DNA of 64,000 nucleotides from Chamaecrista fasciculata (GCA_003254925.1 QANZ01046675.1:75491-139490); one strand, 5' to 3'. Counted from the stretch's first letter, positions 10,431 through 23,489 are shown. Translations and numbers: made by a program. Notes: generated from the sequence alone by a model not told the origin.

Positions 10431-13400
10431 ATGGCTAAGAAATCGGTGCAGCAGAGGGATTCGGCTTCTTCTTCCGACGAAGAAGACGATACCCACACCT
10501 TGATCGAGCAAAACGAGAGGAAGCCACCTACTCCCACATCCACCACAAACACCACCACATTCCACATGGAAAATCTCACTTCTCGAATAACAATACCACG
10601 TTTCGGCTCAAATTTCAACTTCAAGTTTCAAAAGAGGTACTTATTCGCTATTCTCCTTCTCGTTATTATCCTTTTCTACTTCGCCAATGTTCATACCACA
10701 GTCTTCCCCACCCACCTCTACTCGCAGAAGCTCGATTCCCTCTCCAATCAAATGAAGGAATCCGAGTTGCATGCTCTCTATCTCTTACACCAACAACAAT
10801 TAGGGCTTTTAGCTATTTGGAATCGAACGCTTAACGATTTGTCGTTGTCTTCTGTGAATTCGAGTTCTCAAACTCAAGCGCTTTTGGAAGATCTTAAGTC
10901 TGTTCTGTTTAAGCAGTTTTCTTTGAATAAAGAGATTCAGCAGGTTTTGTTGTCTCCCCATAGAGTAGGTGGTTTGGTTGAGCCTGAATTTGACTTTGGG
11001 AATGCTAGTTCGGATGGTGTTGTAAATTCTGATAGCTGTAGAACTGTGGATCAAAAATTCTCTCAGAGAAGAACAATTGAGTGGAAGCCAAAGGCTGGTA
11101 AGTTTTTGCTGGCTATATGCGTTTCAGGCCAGATGTCCAACCATCTGATTTGCTTGGAGAAGCATATGTTTTTCGCGGCTCTTCTTAACCGGGTTTTGGT
11201 TATTCCTAGTTCCAGAGTGGATTACCCATATGATAGGGTGTTGGATATTGATCACATTAATAAGTGCGTGGGAAGAAAGGTTGTAATCTCCTTTGAAGAA
11301 TTTTCTGGTATTGAGCATCATCATATGCACATAAACAAGTTCTTGTGTTACTTTTCACATCCTCAACCTTGTTATCTAGATGAGGATCATATAAACAAGT
11401 TGAAGTCATTGGGTTTGTCAATGAGTAAACCTGAGGCTGTTTGGGTTGAGGATACCGGGAAGCCCAAGAAGAGGACCGCTCAAGATATTCTCTCTAAGTT
11501 CACACATGACGATGCTGTAATGGCAATTGGAGATGTTTTCTTTGCTGCAATAGAAGAAGAATGGGTGACGCAACCAGGTGGTCCAATTGCTCACCAGTGC
11601 AAGACTCTGATCGAACCCAGCCGTCTTATTTTGCTTACTGCTCAGCGTTTTATTCAAACATTCCTAGGAAGGAACTTCGTTGCAATACATTTCCGGAGAC
11701 ATGGCTTTTTGAAATTTTGGTTTGTCCTTACCCTCTCTATTTTCTCCTCTTAGATGTGCTTGTATTGCTAGAAAGAAAACATTTAATAAATTGATGATGG
11801 CTTGAGTGTGATATATTTCATGTAAATTTTGCCTGCATCTGCAAGCTTCTGAGAACTGAGCTGCTAACTGCATTTTAATCTTCATTTCATGAATATAAGT
11901 GTATAATAGTGTTTTCCTTCCAAAATCTAAATGCAATCCAGTCTTGTGGGATTATTCCGAAAGCTTTGCATGTAAAGTGTCTTCCACATGAGTAATTGTC
12001 CCGCAAATTTTTCTTGGCTAAAATGCATAAAACTCCCCATGAACTTCAGTCACTATGCAAAAAACCTCCTGAACTTTGAAGAGGGACAGAAGCCCTCTCC
12101 GAACTTTTGATTTTGTGTTTTGTTTAGATTTTTATTAAAAAAAATCAGGTTTCTTTGTATTTTATTATTATTATTATTATTGCCTTTTATATTGATCTAA
12201 ACAAAAATTTAATAATTTTTGTAACTAAAATAGCTAAAAAAAATAAAAAAAAAAATTGATTTTTTTCAAAGAAAATTTTAACAAAAGGGGTTTATTTGCA
12301 AAACAATTGAAAGTTCATAGGGTCTTTCGTCACCTTCAAAGTTCAAGGGTTTTTTGCACAATGACCAAAGTTCAGGGAGGTTTTCTGCATTTTTGTCTTT
12401 TTTTCTTTTTTTTGTTTTTGTTTTATATTATTTATAATTGTATTGCCTCTGATGATAATTTTTGGTGTTTGCAGTAACGTTAAAAAACCAAGTTGCTTTT
12501 ATCCCATTCCTCAAGCTGCAGATTGTATTTTGCGGGTGGTCGAAAGGGCCAATGCACCTGTTATCTATCTTTCCACAGATGCAGCAGAAAGTGAAACTGG
12601 TCTACTTCAGACATTAGTGGTACAGAACGGCAAGCCTGTTCCTCTTGTTAAACGCCCACCTCGCAACTCAGCAGAAAAATGGGATGCTTTATTATACAGG
12701 CATAAGATTGAGGGGGATGCTCAGGTGAGATGGAATTTTTCTGGGGTTTTAAACTTAAGTCATTGGAATGTACAGTCTAGCTTCTATTCATCGACCAATG
12801 TTCTTATATTTTTATATTGCATTTGCTGGATAGGTGTTTTATTTATTTTTCATGTGATTGAGGTTCAATATTGTCTAAAGTTCCAAGACCTCCTTGATTT
12901 ATATCCTAGGTGTCATGGTTCAGCTCTTGCCACAATCTATGTGTAAATTTATTGTTGATCGCCATTATTATAGGGATGATGATGGTGGTCCCTGTTTTGG
13001 AGATGCATTTGCCTTTTAATTTATTGTTTTCTAATCATACATGCTGCATGTAGAATGGAATGTCTATGACTCTATGCCCTTTCCAGAGCTACTGAGATAT
13101 GTGTTTGTGTAAATAAAAATCTAGCGATTCTATTGGTAAAGCTTGACAGTTTGCTTTCAGAATAATTTGAAAATTTTAAGAACTTGGCTCTATGATACTT
13201 CGACTTTGTAGTTTTCACTAGACCTATTTGGTTCTTAACTTATTTGTGGTTGGATCTTTGAAATAAAGGCTTAAGATTACTTGCATTATCATAGAAAATT
13301 TAGTATATACTTCCTCCAATAGCTTATAATTATTTACTTGAATCCTAATTAATCTTCTCATCCTGACCAAAAAAAAAATTAATCTTTTCATTTCTCTTTT

Positions 13401-14428
13401 TGGTGTGTACCAGAAGCCTCCTATTACTGATTTTAAGTACTGATTAGCTTTTTATGCAAAATATTGGTTATAATGTAAAATAGAGCAAATTTATTATCAT
13501 AGTGAAATAATTTCACTACTGTTTGATGATTTCTTCTTCATCCATGTTTCTAAGGGTGTCCGATTTATACATAAAGTGTCAATATTGTATCATTTAAGGC
13601 TTTAACTAATGGTTTGCATGGTTTAGGGAATTGGATAGAGGCTTTTGAAGATGTTAACTCTTCGTTTTCTTCCCTTTCCGTAATTTTTATTGAAAAATGG
13701 AATTAGACGATTAAGAAATTTTTGGGCATGTTATGTTTAATGATCCATATACATAGAAGAAAGCTGTTAGAGGCTCCTGTAGTAGAGTTGACTATATGGA
13801 AGATAACCCAATAACTAGAAGTAGGGAAAGACCAAATAAAACAATAGGGGAAACTATTATGATGAATTTAATTATTATTTATTGCTTTCTTTTATTCCAA
13901 TACATTTTTTTCTATTTCTAATTGTTTTATCGTATCGAATCGATCAATTAGGATTGCGTCGAATAAAAATTTCATTTTTTTTTTTTATCTTCGGAATCTT
14001 TTTTTTCATGTTCGGGAAATAAAGAAAGTCCTTTAAAAATAACATAATGATAGAAATGAGTAAAGACAAGATACATTAGCTTGGTTTGATCCATATAGCC
14101 GACATCACCTAGTGGGAAAAGACTTTTGTTGTTGTTGTTTGCTACTTTACTGGTTGCTTCTGAAACTGATAAGCCTACTGAATGAATTGCCGTTTTAGTC
14201 CGGATCTGAATTCATTCATTTACTGACTCTATAAAAATTTTGACACTGAAGGTGGAAGCTATGTTGGACAAGACTATATGTGCCTTGTCTAGTGTGTTCA
14301 TTGGTGCCTCTGGTTCCACTTTCACTGAGGATATTCTGAGGCTTAGAAAGGGTTGGGGATCGGCATCCTTATGTGATGAGTACTTATGCCAAGGAGAGGA
14401 ACCAAATGTTGTGGCTGAAAATGAATGA
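10431..14428 (+). CDS. O-fucosyltransferase family protein (type II membrane protein)
   Basis: Three exons, 10431-11719, 12475-12724 and 14252-14428, give 571 residues. The start lies in a strong context (GCCGCCATGGC); an in-frame TTG 24 bases upstream is rejected. Order: acidic Ser-rich cytosolic tail, one membrane anchor at about 69-88 (AILLLVIILFYFANV), stem, then the GDP-fucose O-fucosyltransferase-like catalytic region. Visible motifs are AIHFRRHGFLKFC across the exon 1/2 junction, the STDAAESE segment in exon 2, and FIGASGSTFTEDILRLR near the C-terminus, all typical of the plant family. Expected place: Golgi. Known family role: transfer of fucose to glycans or proteins; the acceptor here is unknown. 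Recalled counterparts are AT1G53770 and AT1G17270. Intron 1 (11720-12474) holds a MITE and intron 2 (12725-14251) a LINE remnant. Confidence 0.88.
12016..12398. mobile_element. GGCTAAAATGCA MITE family, copy 1
   Basis: Starts GGCTAAAATGCATAAAACTC and ends in the inverse. Arms carry the words GAACTTTGGTCA and TTTTTTGCACA in opposite orientation. Further copies are at 54608-55116 and 59489-59910; the last has an exact 9-bp target duplication, which types the family as Mutator-like. Inside intron 1 of the O-fucosyltransferase gene. Confidence 0.7.
13755..14140 (+). mobile_element. RTE-type LINE, degraded 3' end
   Basis: The stretch AGAGGCTCCTGTAGTAGAG followed by GGGAAAGACCAAATAAAACA corresponds to the C-terminal coding end (Arg-x-x-Leu-Glu-Ala-Pro ... 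Gly-Arg-x-Arg-Pro-x-Lys) of plant RTE-clade LINEs. The end, TAGCCGACATCACCTAGTGG then GTTGTTGTTGTTT, is their usual 3' terminus with a TTG-repeat tail. The frame is interrupted and the middle (about 13870-14030) looks replaced or diverged. 5'-truncated, as is normal for LINEs. Lies in intron 2 of the O-fucosyltransferase gene, same orientation. Confidence 0.6.
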
Positions 14429-15650
14429 AAAGATACTACAGGATTATCTTTCTTACAGAGTAGTTGATGCAAAAGTTTGGAATTTGAAACCTTTAATTAG
14501 ATTAGATCAATTTTTAATCAGTTATTTTTGTGATTCTCATAAACTTCTTGTGTTTACAATCTTTTGTTTAAATAAAGTGTGTGGCCTTGTGTTCCATATC
14601 CTTTTTTTGGTTTTCCTAGTAATCCTACAATATCTTTTTCTTTTGTAATTCAGACTTAAATGTACAGTTAATACTCGAGAATGATGGGATATGCAATATA
14701 TAATTTTTTGGGTCAGTTAAATCAATAAAAGAAATATGTAAATGTTAGTATATACTTGCATATTTATTTGGTTTAAGCACCTTATCTCTTTCTATATTAG
14801 TCTAACTAAACATTTTGTAGATAAGATGTTTTTCAATGTATATCTTTTTTGTCCCATAAATTGTGAACATATCTCTGTCCTTCTTTGAAAGAGGAACCAT
14901 TGAATTGTATAAATCTCTCAGCTGGGAAAGATTTTGCCACATCTGTATCAAATCCTCTGTTTTAAAATTCCTTCTATCCCTATACAAGCAGATCTGTACC
15001 AAATTAATAATCATGATCTTAAAATGATATTTTAATCTAAATTTCTGTTAAATTTTGGAAGAATGGCCCTTTCCGAATAAAGGAGCAAACTTCAGCCTCT
15101 AAATTGTAACTTTTTAAATTATAGGATCCAATCTCAAAATACCCTAAACTGGAGAGACCTTAGGTATAATTTATCCTAAAAGAAAAGTAAAATATAAAGC
15201 AGAAATTTTTATTTTTTCGACAACAAACTAGAAGAAAGTGCGAGAATATAGGATCAACAGTTTGATTTCTTGATCCAATTGAAATCATCTTGTACAAGTT
15301 AACTCCCACACTAGCCATAGCCAAATTCGCTTTGAACACTGTGTAGTGTAATATGTACCTTAGCTGACTCGGTTCTCTCTCCCACCCGCATTTACCTGCG
15401 CTTATTTCTCCTCGCGTCGCGTCTTCCATATCTTGAACTCTTCGTGTTTCTGTGTAAAGTGTGCTTTTCACGCTTTCTTCGTCTTCCTTTTCTCACTTCT
15501 CCTGCTTCGTTACTTTCAGAATCTGAGCTCACAACGACAAAAAAATCGATATATTTGAATGTTTCCTTCTTTCTTGCTCTAATAATCATATACCCTTTTG
15601 CGCTGCTTCGAGGGATTGGATTCTCTTGATTTGATTTGACGTTTTGGGAT
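14429..15650. other. Intergenic, O-fucosyltransferase 3' flank
   Basis: No gene seen. The right part (about 15340-15650) is CT-rich and is probably promoter and 5' leader of the K+/H+ exchange-related gene. A repeat copy lies at 15016-15180. Confidence 0.55.
15016..15180. repeat. 165-bp repeat, copy 1
   Basis: Shares order and words with 53717-53880: CTTAAAAT, AATTTCTGTTAAATTTTGGA, GGAGCAAAC, CTAAATTG, CAAACT/AAACTGGAGAGACCTTA and a TAATTTATCC end. Non-coding; probably a small DNA element without recognisable termini. Confidence 0.55.
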
Positions 15651-15712
15651 ATGCGCGCCGCGCGTGGGATTGCAATTGCTATCGGATCTGAAGAATGAAT
15701 CTCGACGGATAA
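15651..15712 (+). promoter_or_regulatory. Two overlapping upstream ORFs in the presumed 5' leader
   Basis: ATG at 15651 opens a 15-codon frame (MRAARGIAIAIGSEE) ending with TGA at 15696-15698. A second ATG at 15695 overlaps that stop (ATGA) and encodes five residues to TAA at 15712. Both precede the main start at 15823. If they are in the mature leader they could lower translation; leader boundaries are not known. Confidence 0.4.
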
Positions 15713-15822
15713 TAATAATTCTTTTTACAGCATTTTTGGTTGATCTCTCTTTTTCTAGGGTTTTTGCCGCCAAAACGACATTAGCATTTTGGGCGGTAAC
15801 CACCACCACCACCACCATCACC

Positions 15823-18800
15823 ATGAGAGCCAGATTGGTTGTGTTCCCTATACGAGGGAGGATCTGGTGCTTTAGCAGATCCTCTGAACCTTCCGTTTCA
15901 GCTTCTGAAACTTCCTCTCAAACTCCTTCTACATTGAAAGAACTCTGGAAAACCATTTCCAAGAGTGGTAAACCCCTTAACGCCAATGCTGAGATTGTAG
16001 TGGATTTCGGGGCGGACAAGGTTCGTTTTGCTGTTATTTTGTTTTGTTTATCTCCTTCAACTGCCTGTGTTTACACCCTTTTGTAATTTGGTGAAAGATG
16101 AATAAAGCATGGCTTGGATTGGAAAAAGCACCGCGTGGAAGTTTCAAGAATAAGGTTCATGGGTAAGTTTGGTAGTTTAGATGTCACTGTAATAAAGTTG
16201 AAGCTGTTGTTAAAACTCTTTGATAATGACTGGAATTCTTTCAGGTTGGGCTTGCGGCTTTTGTCACGGGTTAAGCCTTCTGAGATATTTTTAAAATCTA
16301 TAACAAAAGAGGTTACACGAGTTGAAGTTATTTACCCATCAAGGTTGGTACCTTGGTGGTCTATTCATATTCAATAGCTATTAGGTTGCAATTTCTATTG
16401 ACTTGCTCCTTGGGATGTTTGATTCATTTTCTTGGGATTTTGTACACTGTTCATGCATAGCTAACTTCTCTTTTCTTGTTACATGAAATATAGGCTTTCC
16501 GTTGACTTTACTCCTATTTTCTATTTTTCGTTTACTCTACTTTAAAAAAAAATATTATTGGGAATAGTTTAGAAAGATTTGGTCAGCAATCAGCAACATT
16601 TTGGCTTTGCTTTTTTCACTTAATGTTGCATTTATCTATTTGTGATTTGTAAGATTTGGAAGAAGTTTTTATTATCTATGATTTACTAATTTTATAGAAA
16701 TCCGTCGAAGTATTTCATTCCAAAGTGCACTTTAACACATGATGATGATGATGAATAAGAAAACTTAGTATTTCAAGCTTCCTTTGTTTAGCTGTTTTAA
16801 TAATTATTAAAACTTTGCAGTTTAAATGCTCGACTTGTTCGCCGGAGATTACGACATATGGCCATGAGGTATTTCTTTTCTCTCAATCATAGTGTTGAAC
16901 ATATCACTTTTTCTGCAAATCACATATTCCATAAAACATTATTTTATTATTAAATTATTTTCTTTTCTGAGTTCTCTCAGTTATAGCTGAGCCCTTGCTG
17001 ACATGCAACTGATTCTTTACTGTAGGAAAAAGTTATAATGTATATTTCGATAAAGGGTATTATGTTAAATTGTTCACTGCCTAATTTATTCTCAAATATG
17101 ATGAACTAATCATTAATGACAATTTACTTATGATTCATGCGATTTCTAATTGGAATGATGCTGCCTATTCTTAAACTGTTTTTTGCATTCACAATTGTGC
17201 ACAGGTATGCAGGTGTCTTCTTTTGAATTTAAAAGGAAAAAAGAAAAAAGTAGTATGGCCCCCCAAACTTAGATGGAGCAAAATGTATTGTGAATGTTGG
17301 CGTAGTGTAAGCTGTATATCTCGTCTAAATGACCATCTTATTAATCTGTGCGGGTGGGTGGGTAAGTTCGGTAGGGAAGCCTTTTCATCTGCCCATTTCA
17401 AAAATTAGAATGTAATTTCTTAGTACAGAAAGTAGACTAGCTGCTTTTTGCTATGGTCCTAGTCAATGGTTACTTTTCTCGTCGGGTGTTTGTTACAATA
17501 TATCTTAAATAACATGGAAGAGCAAAAGGAAATAAGAGAATGAGAGAGGGGACCTGTCTAATCTATTTGAGCTCTTTAAAGTGTCATACTGTCAAGTGAT
17601 GGTCCATTGTTCTCAGAATATGAGTGCGCCCTGTGTTGTTGGGTTATGGTATGCTTGCTGAATAAAAGTGGAATGTACCAACATATTTCACTTCATAATG
17701 ATCCAAAGAGATTGTAAATTCCATACCTTATCCTATCTTGAGAAATTACAGTCTGATTAGCTTTACCAAATGGATTGAAATTTTTTGTGCTAATTTCTTA
17801 TGTATTGTTCTGGCTTTTGTTTCACTTTGGAGGTTAGTAAAATCATTATTTTGATATGAATTGTTTTCTGTTTACAGTGGCACTATCATCCACAAGCAAT
17901 ACTTATATGGTTCAATTTCATTGCTTCCGTTGACCTCTTCCTTAGCCGTACGTAATCGTATGTGTTAGTGATATTTCCTGTCAATAACATTGTTGGTTTG
18001 TGAAGTCTTTAACATTGTGCATTTCTGCTCTTCAATCTTTAATTCATTCTTCTGCTCCAATGCCAATCACCATTCTCTAAATCATGTATTTTTCAGGTTC
18101 TACCTTTGCCTAATGTCTTATTCTTCTGGAATTTATTCCGTGCTTACTCTCATTGGAGAGCCCTTCAGGTGCATATGGTTGCCAAATCTATTTAGCAGTT
18201 ACAATCTGTTCTTTTTCTCTCTGCTATCTCTCATGTTATTTCAGAATGTTCGTTGCAACCAAGGATATCTACTACTTTTGTCTCACATTTTTTTTCCTCT
18301 TTTAAATTTCACTTAGGAGTGCCTAGTTATTTTGGTGTTATATTTTCATTAAGATTGTCAAGCAATCAAAGAGAGAAGACTACCACTTGAAATGCTTTCT
18401 ATAAAACCAAATGGCGACATTGTAATGAGATTAATTCTTTTAGGTATATGCAAATACTGATCTACAGGATTGTTGCCCTGAACTTCCCAAATCCAAATCC
18501 AAATGGTACACATGGATGTCACTTGTTTCAAGCTTACACCCAATTTTTCCCAAAGCACCATCTGAAACACGAGATAAAATTGTTGCGCGGAAAAAAAAAA
18601 GCACATGACCTAATGACACCGTAAGACAACTTTTAAAATTTTAACGATGCACAAAAATAATTAAGATAGAAATTCAATTATTATGTGCATAAGATATTAT
18701 TCTAATCTAATCCAGATTGATCAGCGTATTGTTAGCTCTTAGCAACTTATTCTATGGTGAACTGTTGTATGTGGACTAAGTGCAGCAGTAAATTAAAAAT

Positions 18801-20670
18801 ATAAAGAAGTTGAGGGAAGAGGAAGATCAAACATTAGAGTTTATAATGGTTTGGTCCAAACTCAAACCTACATCAACTCCCCAAACTTTCCCTTGGAATT
18901 CCATTGTCAATGTTTACCTTTACAACCACTTGTTGATCCAGTGCAAGTTCACATGCAATCCATTTTAAGCTGAGTTTTTTTTTTTCGCCAAAGAAGTCAA
19001 CAAGAGAACTTCCCCATTTTTCTTCCACAAATCAAAACACCCCAAGCCTAAAGAATTTTTCAAATGTTCTCTCTTGAGTTGATCTCACAAGTTGAAAAAG
19101 GAACAATTTTTTCCAAGTAGGCTATGCATCTAAATTCTTCAGCGTTGATATATCAATGAAGAAAGAAGAATGCTTAATTAGAAAAATGGTTGTAGTTAGC
19201 TAGGGCACACTCTACTTTAGTCAATCCATTCTTGTCTTGATTCAATTCTTGATAAAGACTTAAATAGAGGTTATAAGGAGCTCATGGCTGTTGGTGCTTC
19301 TAAGTGTGCAACTAGCCATTGGAGATTATTTTAGGCAGCTTTTTAGGTGGGAGCATTTAATGTTTAGAGTCCTATGGAATTTTAATTTATTTAAACATAA
19401 CATCTTTTTAGCATATAAGAACATCAAGGATTTTAAGGTTCAACATGCATGAGTAATTTGTATGATGCATCTCTCATAATGTCAAAATGTCATCACTCAA
19501 GCTCAAAGTACCAGTCTTACAATCAAAACTAATGTTGATCTTAGAGGTCTAACCTAACTTCAGCACTGAACGACAGGATTATTTAAGCCCATGATTCAAT
19601 TTGAAGAGGATTTTTTTGTTCTTGTATAGTTGACTTTCAATTTTCTGCTATCTCTGATGGATGATGACTTTCCAGTTGGATGATATCCTTCTTGGTTCCC
19701 TTTTTTTTTGGTCTTTCAGCCTATCTTCGAACTTTGCTTATATGCATAAGTTTCTTCTTTGTCTTATGTAATATATCTTTTAGGGAAGCGAGAAGCTGTT
19801 TCGACTAGTCTCAGATGCTTCGATCACATCTGCCACCAATAAAAAGAATGACACAGAGCAAAAGGACTATAGAAATGAAAGCCATGATTCACATGGGCCA
19901 TATTGGGTAAATATATCTAAATGCTGCTCTGATGTTGTATATTCGGCATTGAAACTGATTCTATGGTTGGATTGGAATTAGTGGTATTGTTCCATTGTTT
20001 ATAATACTGCAAGCATGGTTTTTTCAGATCAATGATATTTGAATAAACCACTACCCTCCTTGACTTTAATGTACATACTCGAAGAGAAACCACTGAATTT
20101 TAGGATTTTGGTTATTTATTTTCTGTTCAATACGGAATTAAATTTAAAAAAATGCTGGTCCAAAGATTATTTCAGTTAATTGACTTAACTTGCTTAACAT
20201 AACCGTTTTTTGGGTCCATAGTTATGTTCTTCCATTGCTTAGTTCAACTGGTAATCTTTTGTTATCTTTTCATCTATCTATTGTTGTATCGGCTCATGAG
20301 AATTTTGTGCATGATTAACTTACCATAATTTTTGTACACTAGTAAAGGCCGAAATTTTGTATTCGCAATCTAATCTGGGATTGTGTATATGTTGAATTTT
20401 AAACAAGTGCATATATGTGCATTGGATGCTGCTTAATCACTTAATCACCACTTAATGCATCACCAATTGTCACCAAATTTTATTTTGTTTTATCTACTAT
20501 TTACTATGGTCTCTTATTTCAATTAGGTATTGCAACCATCAAAGGAACTTGAGCATCTTCTTCGCGAGGAAAATGAGAAAAATGGTCTTAGTCAATCTGC
20601 CATCGAGGAAATTTGCGAGAACTATGATTTGAACTCCAATGATGTTATGAAATACAAGAGACTTACTTAG
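15823..20670 (+). CDS. Mitochondrial K+/H+ exchange-related protein (Mit_KHE1 family)
   Basis: Eight exons: 15823-16020, 16098-16162, 16245-16343, 16821-16868, 17878-17947, 18097-18168, 19784-19906, 20527-20670, giving 272 residues with every junction in phase. The N-terminus (MRARLVVFPIRGRIWCFSRS) is Arg-rich, without acidic residues, and suits a mitochondrial presequence. The core has VHGLGLRLLSRVKPSEIFLKS, an Arg-rich helix (NARLVRRRLRHMAM), and YGSISLLPLTSSLAVLPLPN leading to FFWNLFRAYSHWRALQGSEKL, a pattern I associate with the Mit_KHE1 family (yeast Mdm/Mrs7-like K+/H+ exchange regulators). The C-terminal quarter is hydrophilic. Recalled counterpart AT1G53760. Role in K+/H+ balance is by family only. 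The ATG at 15823 is chosen because the same frame upstream has no ATG. Intron 6 is 1.6 kb and holds a possible LTR fossil. Confidence 0.8.
18729..19565. mobile_element. Possible LTR-retrotransposon fossil (LTR-like segment)
   Basis: The stretch AGATCAAACATTAGAGTTTA to TGGAATTCCATTGTCAATG resembles sequence found in LTRs of plant retrotransposons. Limits are drawn at a TGTTAG start and a CTTCAGCA end, but no matching 5-bp duplication is seen. No internal coding region is present, so at most a solo LTR or fragment, old. In intron 6 of the K+/H+ exchange-related gene. Confidence 0.3.
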
Positions 20671-21823
20671 TAGCTATTTTAATGCATTGGTATTACTATG
20701 GCATTTTTTTGTATGGGATTTATTTATTTTCCCTTCAAACTACCTCTATATATATTTAATTGTTTTCTTATATATCTTTTGCCTTTGAGCTCTTGGTAAC
20801 TAATTAACTATCATGTAATGTTTACATAATACCATGAAATTTTGGAATTTGGGTCTTTACCCTTTCACAACTGAGCTTTGGAGTTCAATAGGACCTTGAA
20901 AGCTGGTTTAGTTATAATTGTAATTTATTGGTAAAAGAAAGTTATTATTGTAATTTAGGTTTTAAGTGAGGCATAAAATTCTTAATAACAATATAGCCGA
21001 AAGAAATTTTTTATAATGTCCTTGATGAGCAGTAAAACCAATTCAAATATCATATATATATATATATATATATAATCAAATAGAAGGAAAAGAAGTAAGG
21101 AAAAATGAATGACAATGGTTTATTTTGATTAATTGCTCAGTGTATACTATATTGATATTAACATAGATACATTGGACCTGCGAAAATCTGTCTACAAAAC
21201 CAAGGTATATTTTCTAACAAGTGATATCTTCTATAACTATAATGTAATTATATCTTCTTTAGTCTCTATAGTTTAATTTTATTTAAACCAATTCTTATAT
21301 TCTGTAAATCTTCTTTTCAATGCAATATTTTGCAAATCTTTAAATTTTTATATTTTAAAATTTAAATCTCTGATAATACTTTAGAAAAATTAGTTATTTA
21401 ATCTATATGATTCACTTAAATATCAAATTTAGTCTATAATCTAATTTATGATTGTAAATTTTAGTTTATCCAAATTTTCAACAGGCATCTTACACTTTGG
21501 AATGCAATTTTAATTTGTGGCAATTTTTTTTAACACGACTATTGAGAGTGATGGTAGAGAATTTAAGGCCAATGAAAGTTGTCAATTATCACCAACATCT
21601 CTTCTAAATATTCATCCACCTCATACATACATTATATTTGTATATATATTCTTAAATTTTAAAAAGGTTGGTAATATATATACAAATAAACGTACGGCAA
21701 CACAGAATTTATGCACACACTAATACAGTGGAAGCAAACATTTAACTCTCCAAAAGAATTGATGTTATGTAGACAAGAAATAATTGTTTTAAACGGTCAA
21801 AACGTACGAAGTTAATTATATAT
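20671..21823. other. Intergenic, no gene seen
   Basis: 3' flank of the K+/H+ exchange-related gene, then AT-rich DNA with an (AT)n run near 21053-21074. No coding signal. Confidence 0.55.
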
Positions 21824-22277
21824 AGACAAAATACCCTTTCATACCCCTAACGGTTGCGGTCATTTTCAGTTATGCTCCTAACGTTTTATTTGTGTTAGTT
21901 GTGCCCCTAATGTAAAACGTTACTTTCAATTATACCCCCAACTTTGATTCAATGCTGATGTGTCAATTTTTTTTACTTATTTGTCAATTTTATTTTCTGA
22001 ATTAAACATGTGGCAAGATGATTGGATAAATGAAACATCCCTGATTTATTTTTTATCCACCATGGCATTTCCTACGTGGATTTACATTCACTAAACCAAA
22101 AAGGCCAAAGTCCTATCTTGGTCTCTCAGTTATGCTCAATGTTTCAAATTAATCCCTAGTTATTCTTCGTTCCATATTGGTCCCTCATTTTTTTAAAACT
22201 TGGCAAAGATTTTAAAGAATTAGAGGAGGGAGAGTTCAATGGTGGATGCAACCCAAGATTTTGGAGGCATTTTCTGG

Positions 22278-22341
<64 letters not shown>

Positions 22342-22780
22342 TGAAAGTTTATTTTTCCCTTTTTTTAACGGAAAAATGGATGGAAAACGTTTGAGGGACC
22401 AACTGTGCCATGTTTTTGAAATTTGAAGGACCAATATGGAACGAAAAATAACCGAGGGACCAATTTGAAACATTGAGCATAACTAAGGGACCAAAATAGG
22501 ACTTTGGCGTTTTTGGTTTAGTGAACGTAAATCCACTTAGAAAATGTCATGGTGGATAAAATATAAATCAGGGATGTTTTATTTATCCAGTCATCTTGCC
22601 ACAGGTTGAATTCAGAAAAAAAATTGACACATAAGTAAAAAAAATTGACACATCAGCATTGAGTCAAAGTTGGGGGCATAATTAAAATTAGCGTTTCACA
22701 TTGGTGGCACAACTGACACAAATGAAACGGGGCATAACTGAAAATGACCGTAAACATTAGGGGCACGAAATGGTCTTTTG
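21824..22780. mobile_element. Large fold-back element with (AG)n loop, about 960 bp
   Basis: Left arm (21824-22280) and right arm (22340-22780) are inverted copies along almost their whole length: for example CATTTTCAGTTATG pairs with CATAACTGAAAATG, and GGCCAAAGTCCTATCTTGG pairs with CCAAAATAGGACTTTGGC. A 59-base AG run forms the loop. The inner 22110-22510 part alone matches a second family seen at 45592-45700, so a smaller element may be nested in a larger one. Transcribed, it would give a long hairpin RNA. Non-coding. Confidence 0.75.
22281..22339 (+). repeat. (AG)n microsatellite
   Basis: About 29 uninterrupted AG dinucleotides in the loop of the surrounding fold-back. Confidence 0.95.
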
Positions 22781-23489
22781 CCTTATATATATCTCATTTC
22801 AAGTTTAAAAATGATAAGCTTGAAATTACATATTACTTTTGATAAGTTATTTTTTTACTTAGTTGAGATTGTTGACAAATGAGGTTAAATAAAACCCTAA
22901 AATGAGTTTGGAACAAAAAAAAATAAAAGTTTATGAAGATTATTTTGGAACCAATTTTATTTTTAAGCTTATTTAACTTCATTTATTAACTTTTCCAACA
23001 AGCACCAATCAGGAATGACATATTTGGTTAAAGTTTGGACACTTACCTCGCAAGGGAGAGCGAATTCTCAGACCTTTTTGGGATATCAATGCTTACCCTC
23101 ACCTAAACTTTCTTTTACAAAAAGAAAAACTTCTTCCAACTAAGTAAAAAAATGATTCATCAATAGTAATTCATAGCTTCGAACTTGAAATAAGAGAGTT
23201 ATGACCAACTTTCCAAACTCGACTTGATTTTATTTGTTAAAAATCTAATTTAAGAGAAAAAAGACTCGTCACAATCAACACATAGTTATGAACTCGTCAC
23301 AAAAAAATATGATCATATTTAGTCATCAGACTAAGAGTAAAAAAATTTAACCATAATAAATAAATAAATATTTCATAATTGAATCCTTTAAAAATATTTT
23401 CACGTGTTTTATTTGGTTTATTTATTTAAATAATATAAAACAAGAAACTATTTAGATTTTTAGGACAAAAAAAAACAATTTAGATTTTT
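22781..23489. other. Intergenic, upstream of RPT1
   Basis: AT-rich, with eroded words (CTCGTCACAA, ACTTCTTCCAACTAAG) shared with loops of fold-back elements elsewhere in the window. No gene seen. Confidence 0.5.

Noticed and set aside
15664-15822. N-terminal extension of the K+/H+ exchange-related protein
   Set aside because: The frame is open but begins with GTG and has no ATG before 15823.
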